The notes beneath the pieces are model-generated. The model saw only the letters and a list, made by a program, of their open reading frames with translations. It made no database searches and was not told where the DNA came from. This document shows positions 9,910 to 19,260 of a stretch of DNA of 55,413 nt, piece after piece. Position 1 is the stretch's first letter. Every line of letters begins with the position of its first letter. A program made the position numbers and the translations under genes. Source of the DNA: Candidatus Levybacteria bacterium GW2011_GWA1_37_16 (GTDB lineage: Bacteria; Patescibacteriota; Microgenomatia; Levybacterales; UBA12049); NCBI GenBank assembly GCA_943357985.1, contig CALRGR010000006.1, positions 1-55,413 of the forward strand. Reading direction: 5' to 3'.

Positions 9910-11076
9910 TTATTCTATTTTTATTTTAACAAATCTTCTCTTTCCTACCTTAAGAATTCCTTCTTCAATTTTTTCATCAGGATTTGTTATTTTCTTATCG
10001 TTTAATATTACTCCGCCTTGTTCTATGAGCCTTTTTGCTTCTGATTTGCTTTCAGCCAGATTTCCAACGATTAAAGTTTCAGAAGCTGTGATATTACTGT
10101 TTACTGTTAGTTCGAGAATGTTTGCCGGAACTTCTTTTTGCTGGACTGTACTTTTAAAATTCTTTTCTGCTTCTTCTGCTTTTGTATCTCCATGAAGTTC
10201 TTTGACTATTTGTCTTGCCAAATCTTTTTTTGCAAGCATTGGGTTCTTGTCTTTTTTAAGTTCTTCTTCAATATTCTTGACTGCTTGTATTGGAAGATTT
10301 GTACTAAGTAAAAAATAGGATACTACTAAGTCGTCATTAATGCTCATGACCTTTGCGTACATATCATTTGGATTATCATTTAGCCAAATTGCGTTACCCC
10401 AAGTTTTACTCATTTTTCTTCCGTCTGTTCCCATAAGGAATTCTGTGGATAGCACAAAGCTTTCTTTATTTCTCCATTTCTTCTGAAGAGTTCTGCCTGC
10501 CTGCATGTTGAATGTTTGATCCGTTCCACCAATTTGTAAATCGGTGTCTAAGAAATAACTATCATAAGCTTGCATCATTGGATATTGAGTTTCAGCAATT
10601 CCTATATTCTTTTTTTCATCTAATCTTTTGCGGATTAACTCGCGGCTTATGAAATCATTTAAAGAAAATGCATGAGAAAGTTTTACTATCTCTTTGTAAG
10701 TTAATTTTCTTAACCATTCACTATTGTGTACAACTTTTACTTTTGAAAAATCTAGAATCTTTTCTGCTTGTTTTTTGTATGTTTGAAAATTTTCTTCAAT
10801 TTGTTCAGAAGTTAGTAGCGGCCTTTCAGAATCTTTATCTGAAGTGTCTCCTATTAAAGCAGTGAAATCTCCAATAAGAAAAGTTACATTGTGCTCCATC
10901 TCTGCAAATTTTTGAAGTTTTCGTAAGGCAACAGTGTGGCCTAGGTGAATTTGTGGAGCAGTTGGGTCAATTCCAAAGTAGATATTAAGTTTTCCTGATT
11001 CGAGTTTCTGCTTAAGTTCTTCCTTGTTGGGTATTATATTTACCACTCCTCTAGTAAGTAACCCTTGGTCATTCAT
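9910..11076 (-). CDS. tyrS: Tyrosyl-tRNA synthetase
   Basis: YFGIDPTAPQIHLGH; KMSKTWGN; C-terminal S4 domain. Confidence 0.95.
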   Translation of the reverse strand: MNDQGLLTRGVVNIIPNKEELKQKLESGKLNIYFGIDPTAPQIHLGHTVALRKLQKFAEMEHNVTFLIGDFTALIGDTSDKDSERPLLTSEQIEENFQTYKKQAEKILDFSKVKVVHNSEWLRKLTYKEIVKLSHAFSLNDFISRELIRKRLDEKKNIGIAETQYPMMQAYDSYFLDTDLQIGGTDQTFNMQAGRTLQKKWRNKESFVLSTEFLMGTDGRKMSKTWGNAIWLNDNPNDMYAKVMSINDDLVVSYFLLSTNLPIQAVKNIEEELKKDKNPMLAKKDLARQIVKELHGDTKAEEAEKNFKSTVQQKEVPANILELTVNSNITASETLIVGNLAESKSEAKRLIEQGGVILNDKKITNPDEKIEEGILKVGKRRFVKIKIE

Positions 11077-11090
11077 AGCAAAAGTATAGC

Positions 11091-13445
11091 ATGAATACTA
11101 AAATATTTGCTATACTTAACTATAGTATGGTTGATTATAGAAGCCGTCGCAGGCGAGGACTTTTTGGAAACCGCAAGATAGACATCTTTACTCTTAGTAA
11201 GCTCGCAAAATATGCCCTTTTTGGCCTAATAGGACTGGTGCCATTAATGGTTATTCTGTTTATCTGGTATGGACGAGATTTGCCTACTCCGGGAAAACTC
11301 GTAAATTCAGGTCTTGAAGAGTCCACTAGAATCTATGATAGAACAGGAATACTTCTTTACTCTGTTTATCAAAATGAAAATAGAACTTACGTAAAACTTA
11401 CAGATATCCCCAAGCAAGTTCAACAGGCAACAATTGCCATTGAGGATAAAGATTTTTATACTAATCAGGGATTTTCCGTGACAGGTTTTGTAAGAGGACT
11501 GCTCATAGACCCAATTTTGAGAAGACGAATCACTGGAGGTTCTGGTATTACTCAACAGCTAGTTAAGAATGTTCTTCTTACCTCAGAGAGGTCGCTTCCA
11601 AGAAAAATAAAAGAGCTAATGCTTGCCATTCAGGTTGATAGAAAGTATACAAAAGACCAGATTCTGGAGATGTATCTAAATGATGTTCCTTATGGCGGAG
11701 CAAATATTGGAGTTGAAGCGGCAGCCGAGAGTTACTTTGGTAAAAAAGTAAAAGAACTAAATTTGAGCGAATCTGCATTTTTGGCAGGACTTCCCCAGTC
11801 TCCAAGTATTTATTCTCCTTTTACCGGTCAAAAATATTACATAGAAAGAACTAAGCAGGTACTTACGCAAATGGAGAACGTTGGATACATAAATCAAAAA
11901 CAAGCAGACATTGCGCTTGAGGAAATAAAAAAGAAACAGTTTTCGTCCGCAGAAGATAGGGGCATAAAAGCACCCCATTTTGTTATGTATGTAAAGCAGC
12001 TTTTGGGTGAACAGTTTGGGGAAGCAATAGTTGAAAACGGAGGACTAACTGTTACAACAACGCTTGATTACAAAATAGAAAAAGAGGCAGAGGCAATTGT
12101 AAAGTCAGAACTTGATAAATTAAAGGGGATTAATGTAGGAAATGGTGCTGCTGTAGTTATGGATCCTAAGACAGGAGAAATTCTGGTAATGGTTGGAAGT
12201 AAGGACTATTTTGATACAGAAAATGACGGCAACTTCAACGCCGCCTTAGGAAGCCGTCAGCCCGGTTCTTCACTAAAACCCATCATGTACGCAACAGCTT
12301 TTGAAAAAGGATACACACCCGCGACTATGGTGATGGATGTCAAAACAGAATTCCCTTCGGGGGATCCTAAGAATCCCATTTATGCTCCGGTAAATTATGA
12401 CGGTAAATATAATGGGCCAATGCAGCTAAGATTTGCTTTGGGAAATTCTATAAATGTGCCCGCAGTCAAAATGCTTGCAAGAGTTGGAATAAAAGATGTT
12501 ATGCAAAATGCTTACGACATGGGAATTGAGAATTGGGAACCAACTCAAAAGAATATAGAAAATGTAGGACTCTCTTTGGTTCTTGGGGGGCGTGAAGCAA
12601 CACTTCTTCAGGAAGTAACTGCTTTTTCGGTTCTGGCAAATGGAGGAGTAAAACAAGATACTATTGCAATTTTAAAGGTAGTTGATTCTAAGGGGAAGAC
12701 TATATATGAAAATAAAAAAAGAAATGGAAATAGAGTGCTTCCTGCAAATGTGGCTTATCTTGTCTCTCACATCTTGCTGGATAATGTTGCTAGAGCGCTT
12801 GTGTTTGGACCAACTTCATACCTTAATATTCCAGGCAAGACTGTTTCTGTAAAAACAGGAACAACGGATGACAAGCGGGACAACTGGACTCTTGGATACA
12901 CGCCTTCTTTTGCTGCTGGAGTTTGGGTTGGAAACAATGATAATAGCCCTATGAACTCGGCAATCGCCTCAGGAGCTACTGGAGCATCTCCAATATGGTA
13001 TAGGATTATGAACTTTATTTTAAAAGGAAAAGCAGACGAACAGCCCGTTAAGCCTACTGATATAATTGCTTTGCAAGTTGACGCTGTTGGCGGTGGCCTT
13101 CCTGTTGACGGACACGCTACGCGCTCTGAGTATTTCATAAAAGGAACAGAGCCAACTAGTACTGCTATTTATCAAAAGATTCCTGTATCAAGAAAGCAAA
13201 ATGGTAAGAAGGCAAATCAAGCCGAAATAGATCGTGGCGACTATGACAATAGGGATTTCATAATATTCCGTGAAAACGATCCTTTTTCAAATGACGGACA
13301 AAATATGTGGCAAAAAGCAATTGACGGATGGATTGAGCAATATCACAAAGACGATCAGCTTTATCATCCGCCAACAGAGACTTCGGATTTTAAGTATGAG
13401 TCTCCTACTCCATCGGCAACATCTTCGGCAACGCCTGCTCCTTAA
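11091..13445 (+). CDS. Penicillin-binding protein 1A-type transglycosylase/transpeptidase (likely start at 11127)
   Basis: ATIAIEDKDFYTNQGF; GGSGITQQLVKN; SRQPGSSLKPI; VKTGTTDDKRDNW. Confidence 0.95.
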   Translation: MNTKIFAILNYSMVDYRSRRRRGLFGNRKIDIFTLSKLAKYALFGLIGLVPLMVILFIWYGRDLPTPGKLVNSGLEESTRIYDRTGILLYSVYQNENRTYVKLTDIPKQVQQATIAIEDKDFYTNQGFSVTGFVRGLLIDPILRRRITGGSGITQQLVKNVLLTSERSLPRKIKELMLAIQVDRKYTKDQILEMYLNDVPYGGANIGVEAAAESYFGKKVKELNLSESAFLAGLPQSPSIYSPFTGQKYYIERTKQVLTQMENVGYINQKQADIALEEIKKKQFSSAEDRGIKAPHFVMYVKQLLGEQFGEAIVENGGLTVTTTLDYKIEKEAEAIVKSELDKLKGINVGNGAAVVMDPKTGEILVMVGSKDYFDTENDGNFNAALGSRQPGSSLKPIMYATAFEKGYTPATMVMDVKTEFPSGDPKNPIYAPVNYDGKYNGPMQLRFALGNSINVPAVKMLARVGIKDVMQNAYDMGIENWEPTQKNIENVGLSLVLGGREATLLQEVTAFSVLANGGVKQDTIAILKVVDSKGKTIYENKKRNGNRVLPANVAYLVSHILLDNVARALVFGPTSYLNIPGKTVSVKTGTTDDKRDNWTLGYTPSFAAGVWVGNNDNSPMNSAIASGATGASPIWYRIMNFILKGKADEQPVKPTDIIALQVDAVGGGLPVDGHATRSEYFIKGTEPTSTAIYQKIPVSRKQNGKKANQAEIDRGDYDNRDFIIFRENDPFSNDGQNMWQKAIDGWIEQYHKDDQLYHPPTETSDFKYESPTPSATSSATPAP

Positions 13446-15313
13446 TTCTGTGTGGCGCCAAATTTTTCCTTGAGAGATTTAACTATTTTTTCGTGTATGA
13501 CTGCGACTTCCTCTTTTGTCAGATTTTTTTCTTTGTCCTGATAGATAATATGAAATGTTTTTGAGTCTTCAAATTCATCAATTAGAGTTACGCTGTAAAT
13601 TATGGAATTTTGATTTTTTATTGTTTCAATAATATCTTCTGTTTTAACTCTTTCCGACACTTTGATTGAAAGGTCTTCAATAACCGGTGGATATTTTGGA
13701 ATTGACTTGTAAATTTTCTGCGTATTTGCTTTTTCTTCAATCTCAGAAAAGTTAATTTCAAAAAATAATCCGTTGTCTATAATTTCTATCATGGAGGAAG
13801 GATCTTTTTTAATTCCAAATTCTCTAAATAATTTTTGAAGAACTCCTTTAATTTGTGCAAAGCTTAAATTACTTGAAATACCGGACAGAAAGTATTCCTC
13901 AACTGCTTTTCTATCAATTTTTCTGTAAACTTTACCAAGTTCAAAAAGGCTTATATCATTTCTAAATTTCTTATTTTCCATAAGACCTTTTATTAAGCCA
14001 ATTTTGAGTCCCGGTCTTAAATATTCAAACTCCCGGCTCACGGGATTATCTACCCGTAACACGTTTTTTCCAACAAGTCCGAATTTATCTAAGTCAACTT
14101 CAGATACTAGACTGTAGCTCTTTATTTCTGAAAAGCCAGCCGCAATAAGAATTTCTTTTGCTTTTAACTGTAAGGAATAGTCTTTGAAATAATCAATTCT
14201 GCTTACGGGTATTTCTCCGCTGGGTAATTTTCTTTCAATTTTATTGTATCCATAAAGCCTTGCGACTTCCTCAATAATATCTTCATCAATTTTTAGGTCA
14301 TTTCTATATGTTGGAATTTTTGTCTCCAGCACTCCCCCCTTTATTACCGGTTGTAAATTAAGTCTTTGTAAAATGTCGATAACGTCTTTATCTAAAATTG
14401 TAAATCCTAAATATCTTTTTATTTTTTCTAGATTTACCTTAACGCTCCAAGGTAAAAATTCCTTTGCCTTTAAATCATATAGATCACTTGCTATTTCCCC
14501 ACCTGCTATTTCAAGTATTAAATCAACGCATCTCTTAAGTGTAAATATGGTAACTCCGGCATCAACTGCTTTCTCAAAAATAGATGACGCATCGGATCTA
14601 AGTCCTAGTTTCGTAGAGGTGCTTCTAATAAGATTTGGTAGCTCAACGGGGACTCTTATAAAAACTGTTTTGGTATCATTGTAGGTTCCTGAATTCTTAC
14701 CGCCTTTTATTCCACAAAGATCTATAATTTTTCTGCTGTCTCTTATAACAACTGCGCCTTTTGGCAAGTGGTAAGAAATGCCGTCAACGCTTTCGAAAAG
14801 TTCCCCTTCCAAGGATTGGCCAACAGTCATTTCATGTCCTTCTATTTTGTCATAGTCAAAAGCGTGTAGTGGATTTCCCAATTCATACATGACAAAATTA
14901 GTAATATCAACAATATTATTTATGGAACGCATTCCAATTTGATCAAGCCTTTTTTTGAGCCAATCCGGCGACTCCCCTACCTTTACTCCCGTTATTATTA
15001 TTCCTGTAAATCTTGGATTGATAGCATAATCAGTTTTAATTTTAAGAGGAAGAATTTTAGTAGGTTTTTTCAATTCCTTTACTTTAGGAAGTTTTAATTT
15101 TTCATTCTCAAGACTTGCAATTTCCCGGGCTACTCCAACAATAGATAGCCAGTCGGGCCTATTGGGAGTTACTTCCAAATCCAATATTGAGCCCCCTTCT
15201 TTCTTCTTAATATTTTCAACTCCAAGACCTACTTCTGTTAATCTTTCAGCAAGATTTGCCTCGGATAAGGTAATTTTTACATAGTCTTTGATAAGTGAAA
15301 GCGGTGCTAACAT
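13442..15313 (-). CDS. pheT: Phenylalanyl-tRNA synthetase beta subunit lacking the N-terminal EMAP/OB tRNA-binding domain
   Basis: VTPNRPDWLSIVGVAREIA; B3/B4 and FDX-ACB regions present; 623 aa. Confidence 0.93.
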   Translation of the reverse strand: MLAPLSLIKDYVKITLSEANLAERLTEVGLGVENIKKKEGGSILDLEVTPNRPDWLSIVGVAREIASLENEKLKLPKVKELKKPTKILPLKIKTDYAINPRFTGIIITGVKVGESPDWLKKRLDQIGMRSINNIVDITNFVMYELGNPLHAFDYDKIEGHEMTVGQSLEGELFESVDGISYHLPKGAVVIRDSRKIIDLCGIKGGKNSGTYNDTKTVFIRVPVELPNLIRSTSTKLGLRSDASSIFEKAVDAGVTIFTLKRCVDLILEIAGGEIASDLYDLKAKEFLPWSVKVNLEKIKRYLGFTILDKDVIDILQRLNLQPVIKGGVLETKIPTYRNDLKIDEDIIEEVARLYGYNKIERKLPSGEIPVSRIDYFKDYSLQLKAKEILIAAGFSEIKSYSLVSEVDLDKFGLVGKNVLRVDNPVSREFEYLRPGLKIGLIKGLMENKKFRNDISLFELGKVYRKIDRKAVEEYFLSGISSNLSFAQIKGVLQKLFREFGIKKDPSSMIEIIDNGLFFEINFSEIEEKANTQKIYKSIPKYPPVIEDLSIKVSERVKTEDIIETIKNQNSIIYSVTLIDEFEDSKTFHIIYQDKEKNLTKEEVAVIHEKIVKSLKEKFGATQN

Positions 15314-15315
15314 AG

Positions 15316-16374
15316 TTAAAATTGTTCTAAAATTCTTAGATCCGGATTAGTTAAAAGTCTTAAGTCGTCCATTCCAAATTTAAGCGTTGCCATTCTTGAA
15401 AGTCCTGTCCCAAAAGCAAAGCCTGACCATATATCTGGATTTATTCCAACTGCTCTTAGTACGTTTGGATGAATCATTCCCGCTCCTAAAATTTCTACCC
15501 AGCCTGTTCTTTTACAAAAACTGCATCCCTGTCCGTCTGGCAGGCGGGCTTTTCCCTTACATACAACGCAGCTTATATAAGCTTCTGCTCCGGGTTCTAC
15601 AAATGGAAAATTATGACAGACAAATTTTACTTTAGTGTCTCTGCCAAAAAATTGTTTGAAAAAATAATCAAGAGTTGCGAATAGATTAGACATTGATAAA
15701 TTTTTATCCACCATAAATCCTTCTACCTGCCAAAATTCAAATCCATGAGATGCATCAACCTCCTCATATCTAAATACTTTTCCTGGGACCAAAACTCTGA
15801 AGGGTGGTTTTGTCTTTTCCATTATCCTGCCCTGCATATTTGAAGTTTGAGTTCTAAGAAGCATTTCTCCAGGAGAATAAAGCGTGTCGGTAGTATCTAG
15901 AAATAAAGTTTGCTGTGTGTCACGGCTAGGATGATCTTTTGGGATATTTAAAACCTCAAAATTATAGTGGTCTGTTTCTATTTCTGGGCCATCTGCAACT
16001 TGAAACCCAAGTGACTTAAAAATTTCAATTGTTTCATGCAGAACCTGACTAATTGGATGCATGTGTCCAATTTTTGGTTCGATTCCCGGAGCCGTAACGT
16101 CAATGGACTGCTTTATCTTGCTTGTTTTCTCGCTGGTTAGATCTAACTGCTTTTGCTCAAGCGCATTTTCAATTGTTATTTTTATTTCGTTAGCAAGTCT
16201 GCCTACTTCTGTTCTTCTTTCAATCGGCAATTTTGGTAATTCTTTCATTGCCAGAGTTAGCTTGCCGCTTCTTCCCAAGAATTGAAGCTTTGTCTCTTCA
16301 AGAGATTTCTTGTCTTCTGCTTCCCAAATAAAGGAAAGTGCAGTAGTCTTAATATTTATAAGTTCATCTTCCAT
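15316..16374 (-). CDS. pheS: Phenylalanyl-tRNA synthetase alpha subunit
   Basis: GHMHPISQVLHETIEIFKSLGF; GWVEILGAGMIHPNVLRAVGI; GFAFGTGLSRMATLKFGMDDLR. Confidence 0.96.
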   Translation of the reverse strand: MEDELINIKTTALSFIWEAEDKKSLEETKLQFLGRSGKLTLAMKELPKLPIERRTEVGRLANEIKITIENALEQKQLDLTSEKTSKIKQSIDVTAPGIEPKIGHMHPISQVLHETIEIFKSLGFQVADGPEIETDHYNFEVLNIPKDHPSRDTQQTLFLDTTDTLYSPGEMLLRTQTSNMQGRIMEKTKPPFRVLVPGKVFRYEEVDASHGFEFWQVEGFMVDKNLSMSNLFATLDYFFKQFFGRDTKVKFVCHNFPFVEPGAEAYISCVVCKGKARLPDGQGCSFCKRTGWVEILGAGMIHPNVLRAVGINPDIWSGFAFGTGLSRMATLKFGMDDLRLLTNPDLRILEQF

Positions 16375-16435
16375 ACGGTATTTAGCATATCACAAAGTTA
16401 GGCACAAAAAAATACATTCGATTCGCACTCAGTAC

Positions 16436-16469
16436 AAAAAAAACCCCACGTCGCTAAAGATATGCGGGG
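16436..16469 (-). terminator. Rho-independent terminator after rplT
   Basis: On - strand CCCCGC-loop-GTGGGG followed by TTTTTTTT. Confidence 0.75.
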
Positions 16470-16490
16470 CTCTACGGATGTAACTAGCTA

Positions 16491-16841
16491 CTAATTATTT
16501 TTGACAGAGCTAACTATTTTTTTAAATGTTTCAATGTCATTTACAATTAGGTCGCTTAGAATTTTTCTATCAATTTCTACATTTGCTTTTTTTAGCTTAT
16601 CTATAAGTTGGCTGTATGAAACACCGATTGCTTTTGAAGCTTCGCCAATTCTTATAATCCATAAGGCTCTCATATCTCTTTTTCTGAGTTTCCTCCCGTG
16701 ATATGCGTAAGATCCAGCATGAAGCGCTGCTTCATGAGCACTTCTAATAAGTCTATTTTTGCTTCCTAGGAAGCCTTTTGTAAGACCCAATAATTTTTTA
16801 TGTTTTCTTCTTGAAACTACTCCTCTTTTAACTCTTGCCAT
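16491..16841 (-). CDS. rplT: 50S ribosomal protein L20
   Basis: MARVKRGVVSRRKHKKLLGLTKGFLGSKNRLIRSAHEA. Confidence 0.97.
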   Translation of the reverse strand: MARVKRGVVSRRKHKKLLGLTKGFLGSKNRLIRSAHEAALHAGSYAYHGRKLRKRDMRALWIIRIGEASKAIGVSYSQLIDKLKKANVEIDRKILSDLIVNDIETFKKIVSSVKNN

Positions 16842-16860
16842 ATTTGTTTACTTTCTCTAA

Positions 16861-17058
16861 TTATTTTGTTCCAAGCAATCTTCTAATTTTATTCGCAAAA
16901 GCACCTTTTAAGACGCCGGGTTCATTTTGTCTTCTTATCCTACTTTTTGATTTTATAAGTTTGTGGTGGCCTGCGTATTGATGGGAAAACAAAACCTTAC
17001 CGGTTTTAGTTACCTTGAATCTGCGGCTCACTGATCTCTTGATTTTTATTTTTGGCAT
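16861..17058 (-). CDS. rpmI: 50S ribosomal protein L35
   Basis: KRSVSRRFKVTKTGKVLFSHQYAGHHKLIKS; between infC and rplT. Confidence 0.93.
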   Translation of the reverse strand: MPKIKIKRSVSRRFKVTKTGKVLFSHQYAGHHKLIKSKSRIRRQNEPGVLKGAFANKIRRLLGTK

Positions 17059-17605
17059 TTTTTCCTTTCTTGTCTGGTGAGAGAAGACATATTAACTGTT
17101 TTCCCTCAAAGTGCATATCTCTGTCTATTTTTGATACATCTTCTATTTGTACAATTGTCTTTTTTAAAGTTTCCTGTCCAAATTCCGGATGTGTAATTTG
17201 TCTTCCTCTAAATCTTACAACCAGTCTTACTTTATTTCCGTCTTCTAGAAATCTTCTTGCACGTCTTACTACAACTTCTAAATCGTGGTCGTTAATAAAA
17301 GGACCAACCCTAACTTCTTTTGTTTCTGTTGTTTTGGTCTTTTTCTTTTCCTCTTGCTTCTTTTTTTCTTGTTGATATAGGAATTTTTTAAAATCTACAA
17401 TTTTTGCAACCGGCGGAGTAGCATTTTCTGCTATTTCTACCAAATCCAATTCTTGTTCTCTTGCTAATGTTAATGCTGCGGTTTTAGTTAAAATTCCTAT
17501 CTGCTTGTTTTCGCTGTCTAAGACCCTTAAGCTTTGGGCAAATATCCTATCGTTAGTTCTGTAAAACTTCCTGTTGTCTTGTCTTCTTTTAAAATTTCTG
17601 CTCAA
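17006..17605 (-). CDS. infC: Translation initiation factor IF-3
   Basis: YRTNDRIFAQSLRVLDSENKQIGILT; KEVRVGPFINDHDLEVVVRRARRFL. Confidence 0.95.
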   Translation of the reverse strand: MSRNFKRRQDNRKFYRTNDRIFAQSLRVLDSENKQIGILTKTAALTLAREQELDLVEIAENATPPVAKIVDFKKFLYQQEKKKQEEKKKTKTTETKEVRVGPFINDHDLEVVVRRARRFLEDGNKVRLVVRFRGRQITHPEFGQETLKKTIVQIEDVSKIDRDMHFEGKQLICLLSPDKKGKNAKNKNQEISEPQIQGN

Positions 17606-18821
17606 TTTCTTTTTTTAGGACACTTTGGAACTTAGAAAGTTCCATTGTTTTTGAGTCGCCTTTCTTGTCTCTTATAGACATTAAATTACCTCCTGCGACT
17701 TCTTTCTCCCCTATTATACCTAAATAAGGCACTTTTTGTAAAGTGGCTGTCCTAATTTTGGCTTGAAGTGTTTCTGACCTGCTATTTACCTCTACTTTAA
17801 TGCCGGCACCGGCAAGCTCAGAGGCCAGTTTTTCGGCGTGCTCCTTTTGGTTATCTGTAATCGGCAAAATTGTAACTTGAACAGGGGCAAGCCATAATGG
17901 GAAAGCTCCCTGATAATGTTCTGTCAAAATTCCAATAAATCTTTCTAAGCTTCCTGTAATTGCTCTGTGGATTATAACTGGTCTTTTCCCTTTTCCGTCT
18001 TCTGCTATGTATTTAAGACCCATCTTTTCCGGGATTTGAAAATCAAGCTGTATTGTTGCTAATTGCCAATCTCTTTTTTGCGAGTCTTTAATGTGAATGT
18101 CAATTTTAGGTCCATAAAAGGCTCCATCTTTTTCTTTTACGCCATACTCGACTTTTGAATTATTCAGAGCAGTTTTAAGTGCTTCCTCTGCCTGCCCCCA
18201 AAGCTTTTCATCCCCCATTGCTTTATCTGGCTTGGTTGATAGAAAAAATTCAGGCTTGAAATCAAATATTTTATAAAACTCAACAACCAATTTCAAAAGA
18301 TTTTGTATTTCTTCTTGAATTTGGTCTGGTCTTACGTAAATATGTGCATCGTCAATAGTAAATTGTCTTACTCTAAAAAGTCCGCCCAAAACTCCGGATA
18401 ATTCATTCCTGTGTAAAGTTCCAAAATCGCTGTATCTTATTGGTAAGTCATGATAGCTTCTTATTGTGTTTGAAAATATAAGAGCGGATTCGGGACAATT
18501 CATTGGTTTTAGAGAATAGCTTTCGCTTTCTACATCCAGGCTAAACATATTCTCTTTGTAGTGATCCCAGTGTCCTGATGTTTTAAATAGCTGACTCTTG
18601 GTCATAACAGGCGTTGAGATTTCTGTATAGCCTTCTTTGGCAAGAAGTTCTCTTATGAAATTCTGAAGTGTTAGATAAATTTTCCAGCCTTTTGGGTGCC
18701 AGAAAACTGCACCTGGGGCAACTTCATGGAAAGAAAACAAGTCTAATTCTTGGCCGATTTGGCGGTGGTCCCGCCTAGATGAGCTTTCGGCGAGGTTGGC
18801 TTTTAAATTTGAATTATCCAT
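17589..18821 (-). CDS. thrS: Threonyl-tRNA synthetase, catalytic and anticodon-binding domains only (no TGS or editing domain)
   Basis: DHRQIGQELDLFSFHEVAPGAVFWHPKGW; SLKPMNCPESALIF; RVRQFTIDDAHIYV; 410 aa. Confidence 0.95.
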   Translation of the reverse strand: MDNSNLKANLAESSSRRDHRQIGQELDLFSFHEVAPGAVFWHPKGWKIYLTLQNFIRELLAKEGYTEISTPVMTKSQLFKTSGHWDHYKENMFSLDVESESYSLKPMNCPESALIFSNTIRSYHDLPIRYSDFGTLHRNELSGVLGGLFRVRQFTIDDAHIYVRPDQIQEEIQNLLKLVVEFYKIFDFKPEFFLSTKPDKAMGDEKLWGQAEEALKTALNNSKVEYGVKEKDGAFYGPKIDIHIKDSQKRDWQLATIQLDFQIPEKMGLKYIAEDGKGKRPVIIHRAITGSLERFIGILTEHYQGAFPLWLAPVQVTILPITDNQKEHAEKLASELAGAGIKVEVNSRSETLQAKIRTATLQKVPYLGIIGEKEVAGGNLMSIRDKKGDSKTMELSKFQSVLKKEIEQKF

Positions 18822-18824
18822 GAG

Positions 18825-19043
18825 TTATTTTAACAATTGGGAGTTACTTTGTACATAGAGGGTTATTTTTGCCACGAATGTTCCTATAACCGGAATTAAG
18901 TCAACTTTACTAAAAAGCATACTAATTATAGCAACAACAATTGTACTGCCTATAAAAACCCCAAGCGCCCACATAATTCCGCCAATAAAATTATTTAGAG
19001 CCATTTGTTTTCTGTTTCTTTCTACTTTCTCGTGTGGTTGCAT
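18825..19043 (-). CDS. Small membrane protein (DUF5665-like), likely start MQPHEKVERN; the track ORF extends to 19133
   Basis: Two hydrophobic segments after an amphipathic N-terminus. Confidence 0.5.
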   Translation of the reverse strand: MQPHEKVERNRKQMALNNFIGGIMWALGVFIGSTIVVAIISMLFSKVDLIPVIGTFVAKITLYVQSNSQLLK

Positions 19044-19070
19044 GAAACTAGTATAGCTTATTTTTAAACG

Positions 19071-19170
19071 TGAAAAAAGCCCTAGAGATATTGATAATGA
19101 ATGCGCGCGTGCGCGGTGATGACGCAATGTCATCTAAATCCATTATCAAGGAATCTTTCGGGCTTTTTTC
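19071..19170. terminator. Large (~100 bp) hairpin/bidirectional terminator-like element
   Basis: Nested arms GAAAAAAGCCC/GGGCTTTTTTC, TTGATAATG/CATTATCAA and GATGAC/GTCATC. Confidence 0.75.
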
Positions 19171-19195
19171 TTGCACGAACATTTTGTTTGCGGAA
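19167..19195. repeat. Left member of an imperfect ~30 bp inverted repeat flanking the GC-shifted locus
   Basis: TTTCTTGCACgaacattTTGTTTGCGGAA pairs with 19678-19708. Confidence 0.7.
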
Positions 19196-19260
19196 TCGGC
19201 AGAGGTAAACGCTCGCAGGCGTTATTCATGGAATTCTCCATGCTGCTACCACTAAGGCTA

